From Mesaphorura yosii (Eukaryota; Arthropoda; Collembola; Poduromorpha; Tullbergiidae), in NCBI GenBank assembly GCA_009869945.1, contig WIXG01000234.1, forward strand, positions 61,221 to 125,220: a stretch of 64,000 bases of DNA, read 5' to 3'. The translations under genes were made by a program, and so were the position numbers. Shown piece after piece: positions 1-11,700 of this stretch. The notes under the pieces were generated by a model, which was not told the origin of the DNA, did not search any database, and was given only the letters and a program-made list of their open reading frames with translations. How positions within the stretch are numbered: position 1 is the stretch's first letter; every line of letters starts with the position of its first letter.

Positions 1-331
1 GGCACAGCGCACTGTGGGATGAAGGTCGCTGCTTCCTGCACTGCACTCACTCTGTCAGTGTCGTTAGTGGCTAGCCTATAATGCTTACTGCACAAGCACG
101 AAGTTATAGTAGCTGTAATTAATTAATTGTAGCTAATTGAGCAATTATTGATGAACTCTGTCGTCTGTCACTGTCACTGTCACTGCAATTATTTTTTATA
201 GTTTGATGATAATTGGGTTACCAATTACGAATTAGGCTAACGCACAATAGAAAGATGATCGTGAGACTCCCGCTGCCGCTTACAAAATTGAAATTCTCAA
301 CTGCCACTCTCATTTTGCTTACGTCGTTGTG
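1..331. other. Flank downstream of the GCP gene; no gene seen
   Basis: AT-rich sequence with a short GTCACT tandem near 165-185. It lies 3' of the minus-strand tubulin-complex gene and probably holds its 3'UTR. No splice-linked open frame was recognised. Confidence 0.4.
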
Positions 332-3300
332 TTATGCACTCAAAAGCAAAAGCAAGGGACTTGCGTGTTGTCGCAACGGATGAAATGCAATAAGCAACGA
401 ACAAAGATCAACAGGCACTGGCTTACTTTCTGTGAAGAGATTCGCGTACTGCTCGCTGACTTCGTATTTCTGAGACAGCTCCAGAAATTGGGGTTTCGGG
501 ATCTCTTCTCCGTCGTCCCAACGAATTCCACTGCCACCTTTACCCATGCTACTGCTGTTGATTGTGTCCAGTTGCGAGCAAAACGATTCTACGACGAGGA
601 GGTGTCTGAGAATAAGCTTCATTATTTTCTCGGCCTTTTGTCCAAGCAAGCAACTGCAAACGAAGAAAGAACAAAGAAAGTGAATTAATTTCCAGATAAA
701 CTCGGATCATTTGACATTTTGCCAGCATTTCCTCTTACTTCGAAGTAATATTTTTGACATGAGCAACCAAGTGAAGATATATTTTCTCAATAGAATCCAT
801 TTCGTGCAGCTTTGACCACAATTCATTCCAGGCAGTGTGAATCACAGTTATGTTGACATAATTTCGAACAGATCTCACAAAATGAAGCATACGGAACCTG
901 AAAGTGTTTAGCTGGAAGAGTTGGCGAGATTTGGAGCCTGAAAACAGAACAAAACTATTACGCGATCTGGCGCACACAGAATTTAAGCCAGACCTGCTTA
1001 CGTTTTGATTTGAGGTGGGAAAACATTCTCTCCAGAAGAAGTTCCGCACGAATGAGCTTCATTAGAAAACTGAAAATGTTTTCATACAACGTCATCATTT
1101 CATCCGTCAGAATCATGTTTATGGGCCAATCCACTGTGTAGGTTAGGCGTAAGTTATTCAAAGCCTGGAATTCTAGAAAAAGGAATGTTTAGATTCGTAG
1201 CTCCGTGGCTCCCTGAATTTATTACTCGAGCGGGCTTACTGGAGCTAGCTTTGGGGCAGGATTCAGGTTGATCCGATTCAACTGTCTTGAGATCTCCAGC
1301 AAACGTGAAGTTTATATTTTTCAGTAAAGGATCAGTCACTTCATTTTCCAGTGCAATTGATAGTGCTTCGCCCAAAATCGTATTGATGCGATAGCTTTTT
1401 TCGTACAAGTCTCTGGCCGAGCGCAATGAACTTTTCTTCACCTGCAAAATCCGCAGTGAAATCAGAGAACCCACTCAGCTCACGAATTTAATTGTGAGCA
1501 CTTACTTCATCAATCAGTAGCTCAGATAGGAAGTGGCTAAATACTCCATTTTGCAGACATAAATAGTTGTTGATCATTCCCAAATGCTGAAACAACATAT
1601 TTTCTTTGATGATGTGGTGCAACAATACGGTATTCACCATTTTGTCCCTGTCACAGGACGAGCGTTTGCATTTAGTTAAGTAACGGAAAACCAGTCTTCT
1701 TTTGAAAGAGCAGCGCTGAATCAAACACTTACTGAGCGGCTAGCGGAATGGAGACCGAACAGGACAGAAACTCGTTCATGCAAAATTGATCGTATTTTGC
1801 TTGATCTCTTCTTCTTTCTGAGCCAGCCGAATGCTTCCGCGCCGGATTTGAGATTGCTGTGGACAAGAATGTGTGGACGCAATCAGCAACTTATTAAACG
1901 AAAAAGAAGCTACTCAATTATGATGTGCGCCTACCGAAATCCGAAATCGGGGAAAATGCGTATGGTTGAGGATCCCGTGTGATGATTTTGTCGGGATTAA
2001 ATCTGATCTCCTTCTGATCTCTTGGGCGTGCACTCGTGTTTTCAAGAGGATCGCTATGTAGGCCAATTTCCCCTTGAAACTGCCCAGTTTCCGACCTTTG
2101 ATTGTCATTACCATCATCATTTCCACAGTATTCCGCGATAGAACAGGGTTCACTTTTACTTGAAAGAATGGCCAATCTTTCACCATCACAGACGTCTAAT
2201 CCACTCGCGGATCGTGGAAAGTAATTCCTCGCAAATCCTCTCGTTCCCTCGGCTTCTTGCTTATCTAACGCGGCAAAATATTCCTGCAACTTTCTGTCCT
2301 CCAAACGCTCCTTCATTTTTTGTTGATTTCGAAGCTCATTCGACAATTTAATTTGCTGCTGTAGACTTTGTAGAAGATCCTGCTTCTTTTCCTTCTCTTG
2401 CCTGAACGCATCAAGCCGACGTTGCTCCATTCTTCTATGAAAGCTCGCTCGTTCTGCAGCAAACTTGTCGGTATCGAGGGTTTTCGACGTGTTGCAAATT
2501 ACGCCCAAAACAACCTCCTGGATTTCGGTAACCAGATGCGAATTTTCTGAGTAAAAAGTGTCCAGCTTCAATGCCCACGTCTCTCCGAGTGCCTTCAGCT
2601 GTTCAAATCCCAATTCAGCCTTTATTTGCTCCTCAATGCTGCCGACCAATATTGACGAAGTCTTGACAGAGTGCAGCTACGCATTAAAGAAGTATTAAAA
2701 ACTGTTGAGCTTTCTAATTGTAAGGTTAAGTCAGCCTCACCACCGGTTGTAGCGTAATTAGCAAATTCAGTGCCTTTCCGGTTTCAAAAATTTTCTCCAC
2801 AGATTCTTTAAGAAAAACAGGAAGCGTATCTTTCTGGATAAATTGTTTCGTCCAAAATCGCCGACCTTCGTAGACTTTGGGATTCCTTGCTATGTGAAAT
2901 TCGTTGGAAGAACCAAGTTCGCCACGAAATATCCAATTTGCAATGTACCTACAACAAATCGACGTTGCAAGCCGAAGTTCGAAGTTGATTCGAAGGCATA
3001 ATTTATAATTATTCGCCAGAGTCCAGGCCAGACTTACCTCAAATAGGCACTAGCGCATGAGATGAAGAGATTCTTGATCATATTTACAACCAGCTGGTTT
3101 TCCACAGAGAAGAGGAGATCGTTTAGTGCAGTCAACAATTGGACAACGTTCCCATCAACTTGAGATTCAACGATTTGTTCCAAAACTCGAAGTTGGCACC
3201 TTAAGGGCTAAACAAAAAGAAAGGTGGAAAGCTTCTTGGACAAGATAGCAAGTGGAACGTGGCCTGGAGACTAGTAGAAGCATGAATGGCTTACATTCAT

Positions 3301-4241
3301 AAGCGCGTGAAGTTGTGTCAACGTTCCAACTGACTCCTTTTTCACCATAATTACTGTTTCGTAAACTTTCAAGTAATTGCTAATGAAAGTGCTGAATGAT
3401 TGAAAAATGGCATTCTTCTTTGAGAATTGTTGGATGCAATCAATGGAATTCCTTCTTACATGTGGGCTTCGTTCTTCTGTGGAACCGATACGACTTAATC
3501 TTTTGTATGCAGATCCGCACTCCAGAAACGGTCGGCAAAAATTATTCAGTGCTGTAGGGCTGATTCCATGAACGATTACGCATGGGTTACGTTTGAACAA
3601 TAACTCAAAATTTGCCATGTCGCCTGTGCCTCCATCATCAGCTCCGGCTTTCCTCAAGCAGAATGATTTGGATTCACGGCCACACATTAAATGCATGGCG
3701 TGATCAATGAAGTGGTTCATTGTTATGTAGGTTGGCGTCAATTCTTGAGAAATGAATTCCAGCACAGTTCTTGAAGCATGTCCTGAACATACAAATAAAA
3801 TTGTGAAAACGTGAAATCCGTATTGACGTACGATGGCAAAGTTTATATGTGTAGCTTACGTTGTGCAGCATTACCAAATTGGATCATCCACGCTTTATCA
3901 ACAATGGCAGCAGAAGACCATACTTCATCTGAGATGAAAACCTTCGACTCCAGGTTGATTCTATTTCTGACAGCACTACTATAATTGCTGCTATTGTAAG
4001 GAAAAGGATATTTAATATCGTCCCACGAAATGTGCCTTGGCGGAACAGCATCGGGGAGTGTAGCAATTTTCTCCCATGCGACCCTGCATCGTGCGGAAGT
4101 GAGATCAACACTGCGCCCAGAACGATTCTGGTTTCGACGCGGAAGCATTCCTGCTGACACGACGGACAGGTCGCCATTCTGCCCAATTGCTTCTCCGTCT
4201 TTCGAAGGAGAGGTGTAACCTTCGTCATCTTGCTCCGTCAT
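332..4241 (-). CDS. Gamma-tubulin complex component, GCP5/GCP6 type
   Basis: Inferred to be a subunit of the gamma-tubulin ring complex that nucleates microtubules. Coding exons, in transcript order: 4241-3860, 3782-3295, 3207-3038, 2948-2741, 2676-1935, 1856-1733, 1647-1506, 1441-1226, 1164-1002, 937-739 and 653-332. They total 1,051 residues and every junction keeps frame. GCP hallmarks are visible: YIANWIFRGELGSSNEF followed by LPVFLKES and FETGKALNLL in the Spc97/Spc98 core, then LFQHLGMINNYLCLQNGVFSHFL, and a C-terminal part with YTVDWPINMILTDEMM. Between the two halves (about residues 490-560) lies a charged coiled-coil stretch rich in Glu, Gln, Arg and Lys, which favours GCP6 or GCP5 over the shorter GCP2-4. 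The start is the first ATG of the open frame. The last exon contains a GTAAGCC that could be a donor, so the final 33 residues are less certain. The seventh donor (CGA|GTAATA) was preferred to a nearby stronger GTAAGC because only it restores frame. Confidence 0.85.
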
Positions 4242-5395
4242 TTTGGAGCTTGGTTTGTGTGTCACGCTCAACCACAGGTCCCAAAGGTTCTAAGGAGCAG
4301 TTGGATCAGTCAGCTATCTGTCTGCTACTTGCAGAGCTCCATGCGCCTGTTCAAAATATGTATTGTATCAAGTCATTTCCAGATCAAATCCAGCAGAAAA
4401 TCTAAGAATTTTAGTGCAACTAACATTTAATGTTGCGTTCACATTTCTCAAAACCCCTGCTTGGGAAAATCTTGTACACCACCAATCCACATTGAAGAAC
4501 CGTAATTATCGGACGATCTCTCGTGTACCTGTGTGTTCGTCCCAACGAATTAACTTAATCTTTGTTCAACGTACGTACGTAAATGTCAATTAAACTATCA
4601 ACAGACTTCTTCGCGGGTGAGGCAAATTCTCAGAATGGACAAGGACGTGAGAGAGGCGAGAGTGAATGCATTTCAGGCGCAGATGCACACGTTTAAATCT
4701 GAAATTCTCAGCTTTCATTCATCACCACGCTTTGGTTATCCACGCGTCCGCGTCCCCGCATGGTGGCCTCAAATTCGTTGAAGAGTTCCAATTTGGTCAT
4801 TTTTTCATCAAGAAAGCATCAGGAATATTCTCATTAGCACACCGTTAACAGCCGTTGGTTTTAAGTCATTGGAGTCGCGAAAGCCACGCGCATTCAAGAC
4901 CATAAGACCCGACTAAGGAGGAAAGTAACCGACGCGACGGTGAGTACTTCAAATATTCACAATTATTGCATCATTGATGTGATACTGATGACAGTACTAC
5001 TGATTTAATCAACAGGAGTTTGGTAACCGGGGTGGTTGGGTGTGGTAATCTCGTAGATCTGTCGAGTCAGTAGTCGTGTGCTGTCTGAGTGAGGTAAGAA
5101 ATATAATCCCAATTATTCCGGTTTTTGTTCTCCATATTTTCAATGATGACGCTGTTTCTGACACCTCTAATGAGCCTTACAAAGTGATTACTTATTACGT
5201 ATTCGTATTCTGACAAGTTACGGAGTAACAGATTCCCTAGTCGGAGATAAGCATTCTTAGGTATTCATGCATTTGATTTAATTGCACTCTAGGAATTTGG
5301 GCACCAGCATTGTGGAATTTGTTGCAGCTTCAGCTTGAACAGAATTGTGTGGCTTAGCAGATCTGTGATCTGCATAACCATAACCGGAATTCAGA
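4242..5395. promoter_or_regulatory. Divergent intergenic region and eIF2B-gamma 5'UTR exons
   Basis: The minus-strand GCP gene and the plus-strand eIF2B gamma gene start head to head here. On the plus strand, donor/acceptor pairs suggest 5'UTR exons ending at 4939, running 5016-5093, and starting at 5293. Introns are about 4940-5015 and 5094-5292; the second contains a snoRNA-like element. No clear TATA box was found; the core promoters probably lie in 4300-4900. Confidence 0.5.
5143..5213 (+). ncRNA. Candidate C/D-box snoRNA, copy 1 (5'UTR intron)
   Basis: C box ATGATGA is at 5143-5149, CTGA at 5158-5161, a C'-like TGATTA at 5185-5190 and D box CTGA at 5210-5213. C-to-D length is 71 nt, normal for the class. 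From 5156 it matches copy 2 at 54 of 58 positions. It sits inside a 5'UTR intron of the eIF2B gamma gene, the usual position for animal snoRNAs. The terminal stem is weak, so the call rests on box spacing and repetition. Confidence 0.6.
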
Positions 5396-6893
5396 ATGGA
5401 CGACGAAGGAAGCATTACCTACGATGAGGTAAAAATCAAAAGTCTTTGCAATATAGTACGCGTTATGTTGTTAACATTCTATGATGTCTATTCTGACACC
5501 TCTAATGAGCCGTACATAGTGATTAGCTATTACGTATTCGTATTCTGAGAAACTGCTTCCTTACTGCATTGTATTGAGTGTTCTACACATCAGTACGTAG
5601 TATACGGTACCGTTGACTAATTGCGTACTTTGTCATTTGTCTTAGGGGATCGATGACACAGGAGAAATTCCAGTTATATCTAAAGAGCTACAGCCTGTAA
5701 TTCTTGCCGCTGGAAGTGGTTCTCGGATGGATCAGTTGCTCGGCTCTACTTTGATAAAATGCTTACTTCCGATTCGTGGGTACCCACTGATATATTTCCC
5801 CCTCAAGTCATTGGCAGACGGTGGTTTCGCTGGAAAGGAAGTGTTATTAATTGTCCAAGACAAGGAAAAGGAGGAGGTTCGACGTGTTGTCGACAAGTTT
5901 AATGACAAATTGGGTTTAAGACTGGACTATTTTTCTGTTTCGGCCGATGAAGACAGTGACGAAGACTTCGGCACCTGCCAATCTCTACAGTTGGCTCTGA
6001 CCGCCCGCAAGATTCAGAAAGATGTGTTGCTCATATCCTGTGACACCGTGACGAACGTAGACTTCTTTAGTATTTATCGATTCCATTACACGCACAATTC
6101 AGACATTAGCGCAGTATTTTTGCCAAATCTTAACGGTTCCTCGAGCGTTGCCACAATGAAGCTGCACGGTCCCAAAAGCAAATTGAAGCACGAGCGAGAC
6201 ATCGTGGGAATCGACCCAAATGAAATGTCGCTAACATTTCTAGCATCAGAAGCCGATTTCGAAGACGCGATTAGTGTACCTTTGACGACTGTTAAAAGGT
6301 GCCCACGTATTAAGTTAATCACGAACTTGACTGACGCCCATATTTATATCATTAGAAAGAAAGCGTTAGAAGACTGTTTGAGCGATGGCTCGCTAAACAA
6401 ACACTCCAGTGTGAAGGGCGAATTTATACCATTTTTACTGAATTCGAAGTACAGTGACGAATCGAAAACTGCAAACTTATCAGCGCATGCGTATGTGGAC
6501 AACAGCAAGCAGTGCATTCGTGTAAACACAATTGCGGCCTATTCAATAATCAACAAGCTCAACGACTGGCTACACAAGACTTTCAACGTCGGACTAGTGC
6601 CTTCGAAGGACAACGACACCAAAGTCGGCCAGGGAGTGAAGGTTGTAGGCGGGTCATTAGTCGGCGACCAGTGCGTCGTAGGCGACAAAGTCAAGCTGAC
6701 CAACACCATTTTCATGGACGACGTAGAGGTCGGTGAGAATTCCACGATTGACAACTGCATCATTGCGTCTGGGTGTCGCATCGGAGCAAAATGTGTCCTC
6801 AAAGAATGCTTAGTGGGTCCAAAGTACAATGTGCCTGATAATAGCCAATTCACGAACGAGTATCTGACGGTCATGGGTGATGCCTTCTTCTGA
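5396..6893 (+). CDS. EIF2B3: Translation initiation factor eIF2B, gamma subunit
   Basis: A subunit of the cytoplasmic guanine-nucleotide exchange factor that recharges eIF2 with GTP, and so a control point of protein synthesis. Coding exons are 5396-5428 and 5646-6893, giving 426 residues (the human protein is about 450). The N-terminal half is a nucleotidyltransferase-like fold starting at PVILAAGSGSRM, with KCLLPIRGYPLIYFPL and a VLLISCDTVTNVDF strand. The C-terminus has left-handed beta-helix hexapeptide repeats (VVGGSLVGDQCVVGD, then TNTIFMDDVEVGE, then NCIIASGCRIGAKCVL). The start ATG sits in an 11-codon first exon joined through GAG|GTAAAA. A 3'UTR intron opens at 6966 (GTAAGT) and ends at 7173 or 7203; polyadenylation-type AATAAA motifs occur near 7335 and 7367. 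The three snoRNA-like elements lie in its introns, which suits a constitutively transcribed translation gene. Confidence 0.93.
5481..5548 (+). ncRNA. Candidate C/D-box snoRNA, copy 2 (first coding intron)
   Basis: C box ATGATGT (one base off consensus) is at 5481-5487, CTGA at 5493-5496, TGATTA at 5520-5525 and D box CTGA at 5545-5548; C-to-D is 68 nt. It lies in the intron between the two coding exons of eIF2B gamma (5429-5645). The block 5491-5548 is a near-copy of 5156-5213, while the surrounding intron is not alike, so the similarity is confined to the RNA-like unit. Confidence 0.6.
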
Positions 6894-7052
6894 ATCCGCT
6901 GTAATGCTGCCGTTGTTCCTTGTTATTGGTGTCCAAAAGGCGATTGACGATTGGCGAGGCTACAAGTAAGTTGAACACAATTTAATAAAAATTGGCACTT
7001 ATTCTCTCTGTGTTACAAACTTGCAAATGCAAGTTTGCCTTTCGCTATAATT

Positions 7053-7121
7053 ATGATGATTTATTTTCTGACACCTCTAATGAATTGCAATGATTCCAAT
7101 TTGCTTAAAGCAATCAACTGA
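7053..7121 (+). ncRNA. Candidate C/D-box snoRNA, copy 3 (3'UTR intron)
   Basis: C box ATGATGA is at 7053-7059, CTGA at 7068-7071, a C'-like TGATTCC at 7091-7097 and D box CTGA at 7118-7121; C-to-D is 69 nt. It shares the exact 18-mer at 7066-7083 with copies 1 and 2 but differs in its 3' half, as expected of a diverged guide. TAATT just before the C box can pair with AATTA just after the D box, giving a 5-bp terminal stem. It lies in the apparent 3'UTR intron of eIF2B gamma. Confidence 0.58.
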
Positions 7122-7203
7122 AATTAGAACCATTAATGTCTCAATGCCAGATTTATGTGTTCATTTCTTGCAGCTAACCAAGTTTCATTCATTTGTTCTG
7201 CAG

Positions 7204-8710
7204 GGTTCCAGGGTTCATCATTCATGTGTGGGAAGTGGGAAGCCGTGTCCGTAATTACGTATAGCGTACATGTTAATAATCGGTTCTGTTTTAATCTGTC
7301 TTGCATGACAAACTCATAAGACTCATAACCAAAGAATAAATTGGAATTGTGATTGCGTCAAATGCGAATAAAACTGCAGAGTTCTTTGAGTATAAATTAT
7401 TCGTTATTCCCATTGGAAGTAATCAAGCTGCCTTTGTAATTAGCGTTGTGCGACAGAATACGGAATTTTAATCGGCATATCTTGGAGGTGGATTGAAGAT
7501 TTAATGAAGCCAATTCCTGTCACCATTAATTTAACCATTCTGCAAGGCATCCTCAGAAAAAGAGCTTCCTGGTGCATTCTACGCTGAAAATGCTGAAGAC
7601 ACGACGTTTGCATTCGACGGTGGTTTTGCGGTAGAAACGGTCTAATTTCCTTCATTAGGCACAGCAACCGCACGTTTGTGGCAATGGCCTATCGCGTTAC
7701 CCTTCAGCGGACAAGATAAGCTTAATAAAGAGCCGAGCGATCTGGGCATTTGTGAATTTTCCTTAATGCCTTTCTTGTGTGCGTCATTAAATCAAATAAA
7801 CCCACACAAGCACTTTGCATTTTTATGATACACGACTTGTACTCTCATGCCAAGCTCCTTACTTGAGTGGTGCCATGCTTTCGGCTTGGCGCACGGCTTT
7901 TGTGCAGTGAAAGTGTTCCGGAGAAAGTTGTCGGGAGAAAATTAGGTTTATGCATAGGAGGGCAAACAGAGCAGAGCTCCGATTTCATCCGATGCCCGCA
8001 AACTATACATGAAGATATAAAAATGGTGCCCAAAAGAAAGAAGAACCCAGACAATTGGAATGTTTCATGGTAGAAAAAAGGTACCAGCAGAAAGGAACCG
8101 TTTCTATCCGCATCTACAGCTTTTGAGCATTTAGCTGTCAGACGAGCAGAGGAGAAGCACGGGACGGTACTTTCCAAAATTGGGTGAACTAGACAGAAAC
8201 TGGGGCAAAGTCACGAATCAATGTGCGCTAGACAAGAGAGCACGGTTACTGAACAAAAGTGAGTGCGGGTGGCAGACCAGAACCAGCAACCAGCAAGCAG
8301 CAACTTCCAGCAACGAGACGAGGAGTTTAAAATCTTCCAGCTCCAAGGGATTAGTCATTATAAAGCGCTTATTCGTTGCGCGTGCAAGACTTTTACTCTG
8401 CAAGTCTCGTCTGGGCCTGGTTCAAGCTTTAGGCTCGTCTTGCCTTGAATCCTAGAGTTCTTGAATTTGAGTTTGTGGAATTTGTGTAATTTTGAGAGAT
8501 TTTCCTTATTTTGTGCTGTGATGTGTGTCTTGCTTCTTGCACAACTCAAATAAGTTTCCTGATAGTGATTGACCTTGTACTTGACTTTATGAATCGTGTA
8601 CTTTGTAACAAGCCTTGAACTTGCATTGCATTGGGATTTGCGAAAGGAAGCTCAGAAGATAAGTCGTCTTTCAGAATAGTAAATTAGTCATTGCCCACAG
8701 ACATAAAAGT
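7204..8710. other. Intergenic region; uridine phosphorylase 5' region
   Basis: It contains the tail of the eIF2B gamma transcript, then sequence without a credible coding exon. The last few hundred bases before 8711 are probably promoter and 5'UTR of the next gene. Short open frames here lack splice context and compositional support. Confidence 0.35.
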
Positions 8711-11700
8711 ATGGCTGCAGTTGCTGCAATGCCCGAAGGTGCATCCGCTCCGGACGAGGATAACAACGAATTTGACGAGTAAGTACCCGCATCCACTTTT
8801 AATAGCCAAGCGTTTGGTTGTGCGAGTCTTCCATTTCTGCTTGACTTGGTGCTTGGTGCGTTGCTGTTGGCCAGAGTGCATACTAGCACAACTCCGGAGC
8901 GAACAGCGCAGGAATGGGAAATTCTATTAGACGAGTAATTCTTAATTAAAAAGGGCAAAATTCATTAAGCTTTTAATGGGATTTAGGATTAGTAGCAGAC
9001 TCGTTCGCTCGTTTACGTGGAATTTAATTAGAAAGAATACTTTGGATATTACCGAACGAAAGGCGAAGACAGCGTTATTCGATTTCCTACTTGCTGAGTA
9101 CGCAGAAGCTTTGTACGAAATACTAAGAAATGAATGGGTTCGTTAATGAATCGATTATCAAGCCAGAAGGCACGGCTGCGTCGTGTGGCAATGTTTACAC
9201 CATCACCAGGCAATGTGACAGCCGCGGAAGGATTACCGAAATGCTGACATGACCTTTGTCCTTTCCTTGAACATCGTGCAATGTAATTCGTCTTCGTAAT
9301 CACAACTTACATGCTCTAGTGTTTGTGTAAGGGTTACTGTTAAATCAGTTCTGGAAATAACCAGAGAACTGGGTTAAAAGTGACAAGTAAGACAGCGCAG
9401 CACAGTTTGTATGATTTGTGCGTATCAGGTATTTTGTAATTTCAGCAGCTTTCTATTCCTGAGGATGTCCCGTACAAGTTAGACTACTGAAACTGCTGAT
9501 AACGACGACGTAGACGTATTGAACACAACAAATAAAAGCTCACATTTCGTGACTGAGTCGCAGTATTCTTGAGAAAAGTGTGATGAGGCGCATTCCAGTC
9601 TGAGTTTCACCTGCCAGACGCAATATTCGCCTTTGACTTGAACTAAGTTTGCACGGTGGCTGTGTGAATTTGATTTCACGCTACTTAGCCTACATTAATC
9701 TTGCTTTAAGTGTCATTCTTACATTGCGCCTTGCGTCATTACACAGTGACGACTGCCTTAGACAAGTTGCTGGATGTTTTAGCAGTATTCCCAAGTGACT
9801 TGTTTCGCGTCTTTTCGCAAGCGAAGAAACCAAAGCAGAACTCTTCTGGACAGAAGCAACAAGCAACCTTCCTTCTGTTCGTTCGTGAGCCTCACAAGCG
9901 TAATGTGATGTGAAAATTTCCCAAGAGAATTGCAGTATAAATATTTAGTGACTCGTAAGCCGGAATTAATTCGACAAATTGAAGACTCTCTTGACATTCC
10001 ATTAAAAGCGGGCAGTTCCCTCGGGACAGAAGAGCCATCATGCCCAGTGACAATTCTGAACAGCAACCGCAACTTGCTGCGCCCGTGGCCCAGATCGGCA
10101 GTAGCAGCAGTACTTGCAGTACAAACAGTAGCAGTAATAGTTTACGTAAAATATTTACACTGAGGAGCAATTCGAGCAACAGCAGCAGCAGCAACAGCGA
10201 TAATAATATCGGCAATGGAAACGCGAGTTCTGAGTCCGAGAACGAGAATGACAATGATAATGTGATTGTGTTCCACAAAGAATTGAGCCGCGAGAGTAAA
10301 GAAAAGCTTACGAGGCAAGAGACGCGTACAATCGTACAAGATTATCATAAACACAAGCTCAAATCTGCGCTGAACGCGAATGATTCGCAAATTCGCATGG
10401 GCGTATTAAGATTGACAAGATTTGTTTATTCTATGCTTGCGTATTTTTCTTTCTTCTTTGTGCCACGCAGGTTTGCAGATGGATCTGTCAAACTTCGTAA
10501 TCCCCACATTGAGCTCATGGATCAGGACATTCTGTACCATCTCGCGCTTGGGAGCGAGTCCCACGACTTGGTGGAGATGTTTTCTGATGTCAAGGTAAGA
10601 ACAGGAATCTGGCGTGGTTCGATCAGACGTTTAGGCCCATGCATAGAATTTTTAATTAAATTCCAGGAAATTCGAGCCGTTGCTTTGTACCTTGTTTAAA
10701 TTAGCTTCGTTTCCCATTCTGCACGCGTAATCGAGTCCTTTGAAGTTGCCCTCCTTCACACCAAATTATTCATGAAAAACTAGCAAGCAACAAGGCAAAG
10801 GCTATTTACATTGGGGTCATGTACTTTACTTCCGACGTGCCGTTAACATTATCGCGCGTCATTATCAAGTAATCTCATTCTTCAGAATTCTCTGAATAAA
10901 AATATCCCATTTCAGTATGTCTGCATTGGCGGGACTCCGAAGCGCATGAGTGAATTTGCGTACTATATCATGAGCGAGATTGACCACAAACTTCCTTGCG
11001 GAACACAGCTTTTGGACATTTCACAGTACTCTTATCGCTACTCAATGTACAAAGTTGGACCAGTTCTCGCAGTCAGCGTAAGTGGGAGACTCTCTTTTTC
11101 TTCAGCTTTCTCCCATAAACATGAATACATTGTTGACAATATCACGGCCTTTGTTTACCTGTGCAGCATGGAATGGGCATGCCATCGGTTTCAATTCTGC
11201 TACACGAGCTGATAAAGTTGATGTACCATGCGCGAACTGTTGACCCAATCTTCTTTCGAATTGGAACTTGCGGTGGGATTGGAATCGACGGAGGAAACGT
11301 GATCATTTCTGAAGAGGCTCTCAACGCAGATCTGAAACCTTATCACGAGTTGACAATATTAGGCAAAAAAGTTCGTAGGTCAGCTAAACTCGATAGCTTC
11401 TTAGTGGAAGAACTGCTACAACTCGCAGCTGAGCGAGATGACCCGTACGATACGTGTTCTGGAAAGACGATGTGCGCAGATGACTTCTATGAAGGTTAGT
11501 TGTATTCAATCATCAAGCTACGCGAAAATTCTGCATTGCACAACGCGCGGTCGCGGTGTTAAGCAAGAGTCGTTACAAGTGGTAAATAGAGTAATTAATT
11601 TGATAATTTGATGTTTGATCTTGATTGAACACAAGGGCAAGGAAGACTGGACGGTGCATTCTGCGACTACAGCGAGAAGGAGAAACTGGCTTTCATTCAT

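Noticed and set aside
4940..5015. Fourth snoRNA in the first 5'UTR intron (TTGATGT and two CTGA motifs)
   Set aside because: The motifs are too close together for a guide RNA, the shared 18-mer is absent, and the second CTGA falls where a branch point would be.
10441..10470. A 30-nt GT...AG segment that would fit as an intron ahead of the uridine phosphorylase core
   Set aside because: Thirty bases is below a workable intron size; the segment is better read as the polypyrimidine tract and acceptor for the upstream exon at 8711-8778.
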